Shown: positions 51,688 to 60,725 of the stretch, one piece after another | Position numbering within the stretch: position 1 is the stretch's first letter | Layout: the number at the start of each line of letters is the position of its first letter | Assembly (NCBI GenBank): GCA_003142035.1 | Contig: PLOF01000074.1 | Location: 14,917-78,916 of the forward strand | Origin: Candidatus Dormiibacterota bacterium | GTDB lineage: Bacteria; Chloroflexota; Dormibacteria; Aeolococcales; Aeolococcaceae | Reading direction: 5' to 3' | Length of the DNA: 64,000 bases | Program-made: the position numbers and the translations under genes | The notes under the pieces: model-generated | The model's database searches: none | What the model was told of the DNA's origin: nothing | What the model saw: the letters and a program-made list of their open reading frames with translations, nothing else

Positions 51688-53018
51688 CGGGCACCATCCT
51701 CCATCCTGAGCCGGATCGCCCGCTCATGGCCGCGCAAGCCCTCGGCGGCAGCGAGAGCGCAGGCGACGGGCGACAGGTCGTCGAACTCCTTGGCCGAGAG
51801 ATCGACCACCGACTGCCAGCGCTGGAAGTCCATGACCGAGAGCGGCCCGCGGTGGCGGGCCGCACCACCGGTCGGCAGAGTGTGGTTGGGCCCGGCAACG
51901 TAATCGCCCATCGACACCGGCGAGCGCCGGCCGACGAAGACCGCGGACGACGTGTGCGGCTCGTCGCGGAGCGCCTCGGCGGCCTTGCCCTGAAGCGAGA
52001 GGTGCTCGGCGGCAAACTCATCGGCGAGACGGCGGGCCGCGTCGAGCGACTCGGTGACGACCACCGCGCCGTGGCGGCCGGCGGCCTGCGCGATGATCCC
52101 GCTTCGCGCCGCGGCCGACGCCTCCTCGGAGAAGGCTTCCGCCACCTGGCCGGCCAGTCCCGGGGAGTCGGTGATGCACACCGCCCAGGCCAGGGGGTCG
52201 TGCTCGAGCTGGGAGACCAGGTCGGCGGCGACCAGGCGCGGGTCGGCGCCGTCCGAGGCGATGACCACGATCTCGCTGGGGCCGGCCACGCCGTCGATGC
52301 CGACCTCGCCGAAGACGGCGCGTTTGGCCAGGGTCACGAAGAGGTTGCCCGGCCCGGTGATCTTGTCCACCCGGACGATGGTCTGGGTCCCGTAGCCGAG
52401 GGCTCCGATGGCCTGCGCACCTCCGATCGCGTGGACCTCGGACACCCCCAGGTGGTGGGCGCTGGCGAGGACAAGCGGGTGGACCGACCCGTCGGGGCCG
52501 GGAGGCGACACCAGGGCGATCTCCCCGACGCCGGCGATCTGGGCCGGGATCACGTTCATCAGCACGGTGCTCGGGTAGGCGGCCCGACCGCCGGGGACGT
52601 AGCAGCCAACCCGCCGCAGGGGCAGGGGACGGAGGTGCGCGGTCGCCGTGCCCCTGATGGTGGTGTCGCGCTGGGGCTCGTGGATCGCTCGGATGCGAGC
52701 CGCTGCGGCGCTGATCGCATCGCGCACCTCGGGGGCGGTCTGCTCCCAGGCGCGGGCCATGGCCTTCGGCGGGACGCGGGTCTCGGCGACGTCCACGTGG
52801 TCCAGCCGCTCGGTCCAGCGCCGGACCGCGGGGTCGCCCTCGCGGGCGACGTCGCCGAGGATGGTGTGGACGACGTGCTCGGCGGCGACGGGCAGCTCAA
52901 ACCACGCTGCCAGCGGCCCCGCGGTCTCGCCGTCCAGGAGGACGGTCGCACCGCGCCTCTCGGCGCGGACCTGCGCCCGCCACTCCTCGGGGGTCAGGGA
53001 TCGGAGCCGGACGATCAC
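51684..53018 (-). CDS. hisD: Histidinol dehydrogenase
   Basis: Zinc-dependent enzyme of 444 residues oxidising histidinol to histidine in two NAD-linked steps. Visible are GCYVPGGRAAYPSTVLM, the AGPSEIVVIAS segment, HDPLAWAV and the ligand region GPNHTLPTGGAARHRGPLS. GTG 53018 forms a GTGA overlap with hisG; the track's earlier start is antisense extension through hisG. Confidence 0.95.
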   Translation of the reverse strand: MIVRLRSLTPEEWRAQVRAERRGATVLLDGETAGPLAAWFELPVAAEHVVHTILGDVAREGDPAVRRWTERLDHVDVAETRVPPKAMARAWEQTAPEVRDAISAAAARIRAIHEPQRDTTIRGTATAHLRPLPLRRVGCYVPGGRAAYPSTVLMNVIPAQIAGVGEIALVSPPGPDGSVHPLVLASAHHLGVSEVHAIGGAQAIGALGYGTQTIVRVDKITGPGNLFVTLAKRAVFGEVGIDGVAGPSEIVVIASDGADPRLVAADLVSQLEHDPLAWAVCITDSPGLAGQVAEAFSEEASAAARSGIIAQAAGRHGAVVVTESLDAARRLADEFAAEHLSLQGKAAEALRDEPHTSSAVFVGRRSPVSMGDYVAGPNHTLPTGGAARHRGPLSVMDFQRWQSVVDLSAKEFDDLSPVACALAAAEGLRGHERAIRLRMEDGAR

Positions 53019-53674
53019 GGCGCGGCAGCGGGTGCGGCCGCCGCCGTGACGGTGCGGCGGAGGGCGGCGGCGAGTTGGTTGACCGCCTCGCTCCTGGTCT
53101 TGAGCGAGGCCTGGTTGGAGATCAGCCGGGCCGTCGCGCGTCCCGCTTCGGCGACCTCGACGAGATGATTGGCGATGAGCGTCCGCCCCGTCGCGGTGAT
53201 GTCGACGACGCAGTCGGCGAGGCCCATCGCCGGAGCCAGCTCGACCGACCCGTGGAGCTTGATCAGCTCGACCGCCAGCCCCAGCGAGTCGAAGAAGCGG
53301 CGGGCGGCAATCGGGTACTTGGTGGCGGCCCGGAGCGACTGAGGGAAGCGCCCCTCGGCGAGCGGCGAGCCCTGGGGCGCGGCCAGCACCAGCCGGCAGG
53401 CTCCGAAGCGGAGGTCCACCAGCTCGTAGCAGTCGCGCGGCGATTCCCAGAGGACGTCCTTGCCCACGATGCCGGCATCGCACGCACCCATCTCCACGTA
53501 GACGGGGACGTCGGTGGGCCGCACCTTGACCACGGTGGCGGTCGGGGTGACGATCTTCAGCTGCCGGTCAAATCGGCTGGCGTCGATATCCGCGACCCCG
53601 GCGTCCGAGAGCAGCCGGCAGGCATCCTCGAAGAGAGCGCCGCCGGGCAAGGCGAGCCGCAGGCCGCCGCTCAC
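53015..53674 (-). CDS. hisG: ATP phosphoribosyltransferase, short form
   Basis: First committed enzyme of histidine synthesis; 219 residues, thus the short form lacking the C-terminal regulatory domain. It requires HisZ, encoded just upstream. DAGIVGKDVLWE, ATKYPIAARRFF and the PRPP loop VVDITATGRTL are present. Histidine feedback would act through HisZ. Confidence 0.93.
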   Translation of the reverse strand: MSGGLRLALPGGALFEDACRLLSDAGVADIDASRFDRQLKIVTPTATVVKVRPTDVPVYVEMGACDAGIVGKDVLWESPRDCYELVDLRFGACRLVLAAPQGSPLAEGRFPQSLRAATKYPIAARRFFDSLGLAVELIKLHGSVELAPAMGLADCVVDITATGRTLIANHLVEVAEAGRATARLISNQASLKTRSEAVNQLAAALRRTVTAAAAPAAAP

Positions 53675-54927
53675 AGGGTGCCCCGGGCGTGCGCGGCGAG
53701 GAGCGCCTCGACCCCGCGCCCCTCTTCGCCCCGGTACCGCCAGACAACGGCGCCGTCGTCGTCCAGACGGGCCATGCCTTCGATCACCGGCTCCTCGCGG
53801 TGGCGGGCGGTCGGCTCGAGCTCGAGCGCGACGGCGACCCCCGCCTGACGGAGGCGGGCGGCCAGGGCCGGCGCCTCGCCGGCCCGCCCTGCCGAGTAGC
53901 CGAGACGAAGCGCCTCGACCTTGCCGTCCTGGCCAGAGCCACGCAACAGGGCGTCGCAGCAGCGGTCGACGTGGAGGACGAAGCCGGTCGCCGGAGCATC
54001 CGTGCCGAAAGCGGCGAGCAGCCGGTCGTAGCGCCCGCCCGCGCCGAGCGGAAAGCCCAGATCCGCGCTGAACAGCTCGAAGGTCGGGCCGGTGTAGTAA
54101 TCCCAGTCACGGACGGCACCGAGGTCGAGGTGGACGCTGGCGGTGATCCCGTGGCGATCGAGGACATCCCAGAGCTCCGCCAGGTCGGCGAGGACCCGCC
54201 GCGGCCGGGGGGCGCTGATCCGGGCGCCGGCAGTGTCGAGGATCTCGCGACCACCGCGCAGGGTGGGGAAGGCGAGCAGCAGCTCCCGCTCGGCATCCCC
54301 CGCGTCCGTGCCGCGCAGGGCATCCTCGACCGCCACCAGGTCGCGGCCACGAAGCGCGTCGGCGACCCGACCCCGGGATTCAGCGTCAAGGTTGGCGGAG
54401 TCGAGCAGGGAAGGGACGAAGTCGGCGTGCCCGACATCGATCTGGACTCCGGTGACCCCGGCCCGCTCGAGCGCGGCCGCGGCCACCGCGATGCACTCCG
54501 CGTCAGCCGAGAGCCCCGGGTGCCCGATCAGCTCGCAGCCCGCCTGCATCGCCTCTCGGCGCCGGCCGCCGAGCGGGGGGCGGTTGAAGAGCACCGGTCC
54601 CGCGTAGCAGAGGCGGAGAGGCGGGCGCACCCCCTGAAGCTGCGTGGACACCACCCGGGCGACGCTCACGGTGCGCTCCCCGACCAGGGCGAGCAAACTG
54701 CCGTCGGCGTCCATGAAACGGAAGAGCTGGGTCTGGAGACCGCCTCCGACGCCGGCCGCCACGGTCTCGAGCGGCTCCACGAGAGGGGTGGAGAGGTACT
54801 CATAGCCCCAGGCGGCAAAGGTGTCGACGAAGGCTTCGGTCACGACGCGCCGGCGCTGTGCCGCCGCTCCGATCCAATCGGCGAAACCGCCCGCGCGGCC
54901 TCGCGCCGGACTCTGGAGGGCGCTCAT
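53671..54927 (-). CDS. hisZ: ATP phosphoribosyltransferase regulatory subunit
   Basis: HisZ of 418 residues, a catalytically inactive paralogue of histidyl-tRNA synthetase that activates short HisG. It has class II synthetase-like features (AAWGYEYLSTPLVEPLET, a motif-2-like CYAGPVLFNRPPLGGRRREAMQAGCELIG, and DWDYYTGPTFELFS) but lacks the anticodon-binding domain. It is the first gene of the operon. TAGACT ends 8 bp before its ATG. Confidence 0.9.
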   Translation of the reverse strand: MSALQSPARGRAGGFADWIGAAAQRRRVVTEAFVDTFAAWGYEYLSTPLVEPLETVAAGVGGGLQTQLFRFMDADGSLLALVGERTVSVARVVSTQLQGVRPPLRLCYAGPVLFNRPPLGGRRREAMQAGCELIGHPGLSADAECIAVAAAALERAGVTGVQIDVGHADFVPSLLDSANLDAESRGRVADALRGRDLVAVEDALRGTDAGDAERELLLAFPTLRGGREILDTAGARISAPRPRRVLADLAELWDVLDRHGITASVHLDLGAVRDWDYYTGPTFELFSADLGFPLGAGGRYDRLLAAFGTDAPATGFVLHVDRCCDALLRGSGQDGKVEALRLGYSAGRAGEAPALAARLRQAGVAVALELEPTARHREEPVIEGMARLDDDGAVVWRYRGEEGRGVEALLAAHARGTL

Positions 54928-54935
54928 ATGGGCGA

Positions 54936-54941
54936 AGTCTA
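54936..54941 (-). promoter_or_regulatory. -10 element of the histidine operon
   Basis: TAGACT on the minus strand lies 8 bp before the hisZ ATG. The sequence 17 bp further upstream (CTCGAT) is a poor -35. Position implies a leaderless mRNA, which would exclude classical his leader-peptide attenuation. Confidence 0.45.
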
Positions 54942-55077
54942 CCCAGGCTCCGCCCCGAATCGAGGCGAAACGGCGTTGACGGCTGTTTTGGGTGGGATGA
55001 CCTGACGTGACGAGGGTTGAGGGCCACCGCCCGCTGGGGACGGCGGCCCTCGATACTCCTCGCCTATGCGGTGAGGG

Positions 55078-55614
55078 TTACTGCGCCGGAGGCGGCGGAG
55101 GAGTCTGGTTGAAGCCGGAGAACGTGGTGCTGAGCGGCGCGGTCGCCGGCTGGGCGTCGCTCTTGCTGAGCCAGCCGCCGACGGCAACCGCCGCAGCCGT
55201 GATCACCCCGACGAAGAAGCCGATGGAGATCCCCGCCGAGTATCCAGGCCCGGAGTAGCTCGCACTCCCAGCGTAGGTCAGGTAGAGGACGACCATCAGC
55301 AGGATGAAGACGCCGCCCACGGCGTAGATCAGGTAGTCGGCGGCCGGGAGGGCGGGCAACACCTGCGGGGCGAAGGTCCGGAGAGCGAACAGCACGATGA
55401 GGACGAGTAGGACGATGAATCCCAACAAGCCCGACCAGTTGCCGAAGCCGCTGCTGCCACCGCTCGTGCTGACGCCGTAGCCCGCGAGACCCGAGTAATT
55501 GAAGCTGAAGGCCCACCACCACGGGATGAACCAGTTGATCAGAGCGAGGATGAGGCCACCACCCAGGATCAACTGGCCGTTCGAATAGGTCTTTCCACCT
55601 ATCTGTGCTGGCAT
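55078..55614 (-). CDS. Integral membrane protein of unknown function
   Basis: Protein of 178 residues with four or five hydrophobic helices, a Gly/Ser-rich periplasmic-like loop (VSTSGGSSGFGNWSG) and a Pro-rich cytoplasmic or exposed tail (TPPPPPAQ). AAAGGAG lies about 13 nt before the ATG. Resembles small DUF-type membrane proteins, none named with confidence. It stands alone; a 7-bp inverted repeat lies upstream (55664-55684). Confidence 0.6.
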   Translation of the reverse strand: MPAQIGGKTYSNGQLILGGGLILALINWFIPWWWAFSFNYSGLAGYGVSTSGGSSGFGNWSGLLGFIVLLVLIVLFALRTFAPQVLPALPAADYLIYAVGGVFILLMVVLYLTYAGSASYSGPGYSAGISIGFFVGVITAAAVAVGGWLSKSDAQPATAPLSTTFSGFNQTPPPPPAQ

Positions 55615-55663
55615 TTCAGGTACTTGAACTCCTTTGCGCGTATTGGGTTGGGCGACGGACGAA

Positions 55664-55684
55664 GGCTACCGCCTTGTGGTAGCC
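55664..55684. promoter_or_regulatory. Inverted repeat upstream of the membrane-protein gene
   Basis: GGCTACC-gccttgt-GGTAGCC, perfect 7-bp arms. It sits 50 bp upstream of the start of the minus-strand membrane protein gene and could be an operator or a terminator for the small HTH gene behind it. No T-tract is evident. Confidence 0.4.
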
Positions 55685-55863
55685 ACTCACAACTAGGAAT
55701 CAGGATTCACATACGCGGATGTCGCAACCCCTGGTCGGCCGGTGCGCCGGCCCCCCGGATGGGGCGCTCCCCGACTGGCCATCCCCCTCGCGGAGCGGTC
55801 CACGCCCTCGCGGAGCCGGCGGTGCTCCCCTCCGCAACTCCTCGCCCCCTCCCCGTGCCCATC

Positions 55864-56058
55864 TCAGTCCGACTCCACGACCGGCAAGGCGAGCAGGGTG
55901 TCGAGCTTGGCCTGAGCCAGTTCCAGCAGGTTGGGCACCGCCTCGACCGGCAGATCCAGCCGGGCGGCGATCGCCGCGTGGTCAACGCCCTGGTCGCGCA
56001 GGCGGAGCGCCACCGCATAGGCCGGAGTCAACTCCGAAAGGGCCAGCTCCCGGTTCAT
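55864..56058 (-). CDS. Small helix-turn-helix protein, 64 residues
   Basis: Compact all-helical protein. Residues 25-55 (DQGVDHAAIAARLDLPVEAVPNLLELAQAKL) look like a sigma-70 region-4/LuxR-type helix-turn-helix standing alone. Such mini-proteins can act as DNA-binding regulators. TAGCGT ends 8 bp before the ATG, and the region just upstream holds several GAGTAC-type palindromes. It lies between a membrane protein gene and a large LuxR-family regulator on the same strand. Function not known. Confidence 0.6.
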   Translation of the reverse strand: MNRELALSELTPAYAVALRLRDQGVDHAAIAARLDLPVEAVPNLLELAQAKLDTLLALPVVESD

Positions 56059-56066
56059 CGAAGGGC

Positions 56067-56095
56067 ACGCTAGGCAGATCCGGGAGCCACGTCAT
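56067..56095 (-). promoter_or_regulatory. Promoter of the small HTH gene
   Basis: On the minus strand, ATGACG (56095-56090), 17-bp spacer, TAGCGT (56072-56067), then 8 bp to the ATG. The -35 abuts the palindrome listed next. Confidence 0.45.
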
Positions 56096-56163
56096 GAGTA
56101 CCGCGGTACCCAGCCCGGGTCCGCGGACACCCCGAGGTACTCAGAAGGAGTTGTCAGTACTCA
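56095..56163. promoter_or_regulatory. Cluster of GAGTAC/GTACTC sites with a 12-bp palindrome
   Basis: TGAGTACC (56095), the perfect palindrome GTACCGCGGTAC (56098-56109), GGTACTCA (56136-56143) and AGTACTCA (56156-56163) occur within 69 bp just upstream of the small HTH gene's -35. The inverted TGAGTACC/GGTACTCA pair and the central palindrome look like multiple operator sites for one regulator. Confidence 0.5.
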
Positions 56164-58812
56164 TTCGACGCGGGCCGGGACCGTGGCGAGCACCACAGCA
56201 AGCTGCGCCCGTGAGCTCACCCCGAGCTTGGAGTACGCCTGCTGAAGGTGGTTCTCCACGGTGCGGACGGAGAGCCCGAGCCGGGCGGCGAGGTCCGCGC
56301 TGCTCGCCCCTCCGGAGGCCATCTGGGCCACCTGGAACTCGCGGTGGGTCAGAGCGCGCCGCGTGGCGACGCGGGCGATGACGGGTGACCCGCTCTGCTC
56401 GCAGTCCGCCGTCAGAGCGGCGCTCCGGAGCATGGGCACCCGGGCGCGGTTCGGCATCCCCGCTTTCTGGTGGACCTCGGCCGCTTCCGTCGCCGCCTCG
56501 GCGGCGAGCAGGGTGAGCCCCATCCGTTCGAAGTCGAGGGAGATGCGCTCGAGACCGGGGCCGTCGGCAGCAGCGAGCGCTCGCACGTGGGCCGCCAGGG
56601 CGGGGATGAGATCCCCCTCGCAGCAATCGGCAAGGAGCACCAGCCGGTGGGCTCCGACGAGATCGCCGAGGCGCGCGGCGTCGTGAAGCGCCCACGCCTC
56701 CAGGGAGGAGAAGCCGACCTCGCGCCAGCCGGCGGCCGCACGCAGGGCGGCCTGAGCAGGCCGCGCGGCCTCGCCCTGCGCCCAGAGGACCCACGCTTCG
56801 CAGAGATCGACCCAGGGCACCTCGGTAGGCGGAGCGACGACGGCGGCGCGAGCCGCGGCGAGGGCCGTCTCGGCGCGCCGGAGGTCGCCGCGGAGGCTGG
56901 CGGCCTGCGCGAGGAGCCCCTCCACGGTCACCACGTGACCTCCGCCAGCCATGTAGCGGTGGCAGATCGAGCCTCCCTCCTCCAGCCATGACCGGGCCGT
57001 CCGGCTCCTCCCCGACAGCAGGGCCGCCCAGCCCACCAGTCCGGTCCAGTAGCCGCGCAGCGGTTCGAGGCTGGACTCCACGAGCCGGTCGTGAACCTCT
57101 GCGGCGAGCCGGGCGGCCTCAGGGATCCGGCCGGCGAAGCAGAGCGCCATCCATCGCCCGGTGAGCAGGGTGGAGCGAGTGGCCAGCAGTTCCGGGGAGT
57201 CACGGAGGAGCTCCACCCCGGTGTCGAGAGCGGTGACGGCCTGGAGGGGCCGCCCGGAGAAGGCGAGTGCCAGACCGCGCACGCCGATGGCTCCGATCTG
57301 CGCGGCCAGGGGCAAGGCGGCGCGCTCGAGGACAGCGGTGCTGAGGGACTCGGCCGTCCCGAGGCGGCCCGCCGACAACTCGAAGAGAGCCCGGGTCACG
57401 ATCAGTTCGGAGGCGGCGTCCTCGGGGAGGCGGTCCAACGCCTCGCTGAGGACCTCCAGGGCCCGGTCGGCGCGACCCAGCCCGTGGTGGAGGTTCTGGG
57501 CGCTGGCCAGGGCCAGATCGGCCGCCTGGGCGGCCCCGACGGGGCGGGCGGCCTCGAGCACAGCCTGTGCCTCCTCCGGCCGGCGCAGTCCGGTCATGGC
57601 CCGGGAGAGCGCGATCTCCGCGGGGAAGCCCGCACCCGAGTCCACGGCGGCCCGCGCCAGCGCCGCGGCGGTGTCGAAGCGGCCGGAGCCGAGCATCCAG
57701 CGGGCCGCCGCCAGGGCGGACTCCGCGTGGACCGGCTGCCCCGCCTCCAGGCGGATCATGGCCAGCCGGCTCGAGTCGTCACCGCGGCGGAGCGGCGTCG
57801 CCTCCAGGGCGTCACCGAGCCGCCCGAGCAGCTCCCGCCTCCGGAGCGGGGTCAGGCCTCCGCGCAGCGCCTCGGCGTAGAGGGGATGGGCCAGCCGCAC
57901 CTGCCAGCGCCGCCGGTACCTCTCCGTCACGGTGGAGGTGGTGATCACTCCCGCCGCCTCGAGTTCCCGGATGACGGCGGGCGCCGCCAGCCTCTCCAGA
58001 ACGTCGAGGGGAAGTGGCTCGGAGAGAGCGAGCGCCTCGGCCGCCCCGCGCTGGGCCGCGGAGAGGGGGCGAAGCCGCTGCTGGATGGCCTCGAGAGGGC
58101 CTCCCGCCGCCACCGGCTCTCCTTCCCAGCGCCACACGCCGTCCCGCTCCGCCAGGGCGCCGGACCCGAGCCCGATCTCGACCAGCTCATGGAGGAAGAG
58201 AACGTTGCCCTGGCTCAGCCGGCTCAGCTCGTAACGCGTGCCGGCGTCCAGGTGACCGTCGAGCGCCTGGCCGAGGAGCGCCTCCACCTCGGTCCGGGAG
58301 AGGGGTTGGAGCTCGATCCAGCCGATGGCCCCCTCCTTCCGCAGCCCCACAATCGGGTCGGGAAGGGCCTCGCCGGAGCGTGCCGTGAGCAGCAGAGACG
58401 CGGTCTGAGTACTGGCCAGTTGATGCAGGAGGGCGGACGAGGCGGCATCGAGGAGGTGGGCATCGTCGACGGAGACCACCAGCCGCCCGTTCCCTCGCTC
58501 GTGGCGGAGCTCGCGAACGCTGTGCCGGAGGACGTCGAGCGGGCTCATGGAGAGCGCCTCCGGGAGGAGCGGCGCGAGGGGACCGAAGGGGATGGTCGCC
58601 GCCGCCTCCGTGGCGGTCACCTCACGGATGAGCCATCCATCGCGGCGCAGTCTGGCGAGCGCCTCGCCGCGGAGCCGGGTCTTGCCGACCCCATGGGCGC
58701 CCGCGATGATGACGCCGCACGAGGCCGGGCGCTCGAGCTCACGAGCTAGCAGCGCCAGCTCCTCGTGCCGGCCGACGAGTGGCCACGGCGACCGGCTGGC
58801 GGTGGAGGGCAT
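56161..58812 (-). CDS. Large LuxR-family ATPase regulator (LAL/MalT-like)
   Basis: Regulator of 883 residues. An N-terminal STAND/AAA-type ATPase has Walker A GAHGVGKTRL (38-47) and Walker B RLVVSVDDAHLL (about 109-120). A long middle of about 450 residues forms TPR-like helical repeats, and a C-terminal LuxR HTH (LTHREFQVAQMA...SVRTVENHLQQAYSKLGV, about 815-870) binds DNA. Such proteins integrate a small-molecule or protein signal with ATP hydrolysis. No target is obvious; the GAGTAC cluster directly downstream is a candidate. Confidence 0.87.
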   Translation of the reverse strand: MPSTASRSPWPLVGRHEELALLARELERPASCGVIIAGAHGVGKTRLRGEALARLRRDGWLIREVTATEAAATIPFGPLAPLLPEALSMSPLDVLRHSVRELRHERGNGRLVVSVDDAHLLDAASSALLHQLASTQTASLLLTARSGEALPDPIVGLRKEGAIGWIELQPLSRTEVEALLGQALDGHLDAGTRYELSRLSQGNVLFLHELVEIGLGSGALAERDGVWRWEGEPVAAGGPLEAIQQRLRPLSAAQRGAAEALALSEPLPLDVLERLAAPAVIRELEAAGVITTSTVTERYRRRWQVRLAHPLYAEALRGGLTPLRRRELLGRLGDALEATPLRRGDDSSRLAMIRLEAGQPVHAESALAAARWMLGSGRFDTAAALARAAVDSGAGFPAEIALSRAMTGLRRPEEAQAVLEAARPVGAAQAADLALASAQNLHHGLGRADRALEVLSEALDRLPEDAASELIVTRALFELSAGRLGTAESLSTAVLERAALPLAAQIGAIGVRGLALAFSGRPLQAVTALDTGVELLRDSPELLATRSTLLTGRWMALCFAGRIPEAARLAAEVHDRLVESSLEPLRGYWTGLVGWAALLSGRSRTARSWLEEGGSICHRYMAGGGHVVTVEGLLAQAASLRGDLRRAETALAAARAAVVAPPTEVPWVDLCEAWVLWAQGEAARPAQAALRAAAGWREVGFSSLEAWALHDAARLGDLVGAHRLVLLADCCEGDLIPALAAHVRALAAADGPGLERISLDFERMGLTLLAAEAATEAAEVHQKAGMPNRARVPMLRSAALTADCEQSGSPVIARVATRRALTHREFQVAQMASGGASSADLAARLGLSVRTVENHLQQAYSKLGVSSRAQLAVVLATVPARVE

Positions 58813-58870
58813 GTGCAGTGAGGTGCATTGTGCCAGCGCCGGCGCGGGTCCGCACGCGGGCTAGCCGGTG

Positions 58871-59746
58871 CTAGTACTGGTCCTCCGGACGCACGTCCTC
58901 GTCGACGTCGTCGTCCTCCTTCTCCACGTCCTCGAGCGGTGCGGGCTCCTCGAACTCCTCGCCGGACGCGAGCGGCTCGGCCTCCTCGCCGGTCCCACCG
59001 GCCTCGGCAACATCCTCGTCGTTGCCATCTGCCGTGGCGCCCTCGTCCACCCCACGCTGCGCGAGCAGGGACTCCTTGGCGTAGGGCCTGAACTCCTCTC
59101 GCCGCTGCCGGCTGACCGGGAAGGACGACTTGCGGGCGTTCTCGGTGGACTGGAAGGCCTCGCGGATGATGATCTCGATCTGGCTCTCCTCCGCCCGGGC
59201 CACCACCGCCGTGTAGCGGTTGCCGGTGGAGATGAGGGGCACGAGCCGGCGGGCGATCTTGCTGTCGACGTCGCCGAGCACGACACCCGCGATCGTCTGG
59301 GCCTGGAGGCCGCCGTCCTGAAGATGCAGCTCCACGACCTCGCCGGGCGCGACCACTATCACCACTCCGGACTTGGGCGGGTTGAGCACGGTGAGCGCGC
59401 TCTTGCCGGGCTCCTCGGCGAAGAGGTCGACGTCGATCGCCCCCTTGGCTCCGGCGATCTTCTCGCGGCTTTCGAGAAGGAGCCGAAGCTTGCGAACGTT
59501 CTTCTGGGCGATCACGTTCTCCGAGTTGATCTGCAACGCCTGCGAATACGCATCGAGGGCGGCCTGATGCTCGCCGAGCTCGGTCAGCGCCTTGCCGATC
59601 CTGTTGAAGGTCTCCTCGACGCCTCCGTGCCGCTCGACCAGGGCGCGGTTGATGGCGAGGGCGTCCTGCCATCTGCTCTCCAGGGCCGCCTGGACGGCCT
59701 CTTCCACGTATAGGGCGCGCGGTTTGACACGTTCGGCTTCAGCCAC
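58871..59746 (-). CDS. TPR protein with acidic C-terminal tail
   Basis: Protein of 291 residues. Residues about 10-90 form two or three tetratricopeptide repeats (e.g. FNRIGKALTELGEHQAALDAYSQALQINSEN). A beta-rich middle (VVIVVAPGEVVELHLQDGG) follows, and the last 65 residues are almost all Asp/Glu/Gly. GTG 59746 has a GGGAG Shine-Dalgarno. It is transcribed divergently from parA. The acidic tail could bind basic proteins or mimic nucleic acid; no function is assigned. Confidence 0.7.
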   Translation of the reverse strand: MAEAERVKPRALYVEEAVQAALESRWQDALAINRALVERHGGVEETFNRIGKALTELGEHQAALDAYSQALQINSENVIAQKNVRKLRLLLESREKIAGAKGAIDVDLFAEEPGKSALTVLNPPKSGVVIVVAPGEVVELHLQDGGLQAQTIAGVVLGDVDSKIARRLVPLISTGNRYTAVVARAEESQIEIIIREAFQSTENARKSSFPVSRQRREEFRPYAKESLLAQRGVDEGATADGNDEDVAEAGGTGEEAEPLASGEEFEEPAPLEDVEKEDDDVDEDVRPEDQY

Positions 59747-59799
59747 TGACGAACTCCCTCAGCGTCGACTCGATCGTTCGGCCCGCTGCCGGATTGGCT

Positions 59800-59826
59800 T
59801 TGGCAATAGGCGGGGTCCGCTATGAT
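59800..59826 (+). promoter_or_regulatory. Probable parA promoter
   Basis: TATGAT (59821-59826) is a good -10. Upstream are TTGGCA with a 15-bp spacer or TTTGGC with 16 bp. The leader to the parA GTG would be about 60 nt. Confidence 0.45.
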
Positions 59827-59891
59827 ACCGGCTCAGTGCGGCGCATCTGTTCGACAAGGTTTTCCACCCCCGCTCCGGCTCGGGTCGTGCT

Positions 59892-60725
59892 GTGACGCGG
59901 GTCATCGCCATCGCCAACCAGAAGGGCGGCGTGGGCAAGACCACCACCGCCGTCAACCTGGCCGCCGCCCTCGCCGAGGCAGGCGCCCGGGTGCTGGCGG
60001 TCGACCTCGATCCGCAGGGCCACCTGACCATCAACATGGGCGTGCGCCGACCAGATGAGCTGGAGGTGACCGTCTACAACATCCTCACCGAGCCGAACAC
60101 CACCGCGGCCGAAGCCCGGCTGCGCTCGGAGCCGATCGGTTTGGACTTCCTGCCCGCCAACATCGAGCTCTCGGGTGCCGAGCTGCAACTGGTGACCGAA
60201 TTCGGCCGGGAGTCGGTGCTCCAGGAGAAGCTCACCCCCCTGCTGCCCGAATTCGACTACGCCATCATCGACTGCCCCCCCTCGCTCGGCCTCCTCTGCG
60301 TCAATGCCCTGGTGGTCGCCACCGAGGTGATCATCCCCCTGCAGTGCGAGTACTTCGGGATGAAGGGGATGCAGCAGCTCCAGAAGACCATCGATCGGGT
60401 GCGGGCAAAGCTCAACCCTCAGCTCAGCATCTGCGGCATCCTCCCGACCATCTACAAGCCGCGGACGCTGCACAGCCAGGAGGTTCTCGAGCTGGTCAAG
60501 GAGCGCTACGGGAAGGAGGTCTTCGACGTTCGGGTGGACGCCTCCATCCGCTTTGCCGAGACACCGCTGGCGGGGCTCTCCATCCTCCAGTACGCCCCCG
60601 AATCCCCGGGCGCCAGGGCGTACCGCGCCCTCGCCCGCATCGTCATGGCCCAGAGTGCCGAGCCGGAAGTCCCGGAGGCGGAGGCTGCGCCGGCACAACC
60701 CAAGGCGCGGGCGGGGCACCCGTGA
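59892..60725 (+). CDS. ParA/Soj-family ATPase
   Basis: Walker-type ATPase of 277 residues. The deviant Walker A KGGVGKTTT starts at residue 11, with AVDLDPQGH and DYAIIDCPPSLG as the other nucleotide motifs. The C-terminal 25 residues are an Ala/Pro/Glu-rich tail. ParA proteins segregate chromosomes or position large complexes. No ParB gene follows; instead a 94-residue protein overlaps its stop. Start codon GTG 59892. Confidence 0.88.
   Translation: MTRVIAIANQKGGVGKTTTAVNLAAALAEAGARVLAVDLDPQGHLTINMGVRRPDELEVTVYNILTEPNTTAAEARLRSEPIGLDFLPANIELSGAELQLVTEFGRESVLQEKLTPLLPEFDYAIIDCPPSLGLLCVNALVVATEVIIPLQCEYFGMKGMQQLQKTIDRVRAKLNPQLSICGILPTIYKPRTLHSQEVLELVKERYGKEVFDVRVDASIRFAETPLAGLSILQYAPESPGARAYRALARIVMAQSAEPEVPEAEAAPAQPKARAGHP

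Noticed and set aside
49000-55000. His-operon leader-peptide attenuator
   Set aside because: The -10 lies 8 bp from hisZ, leaving no room for a leader, and no His-codon run is seen upstream.
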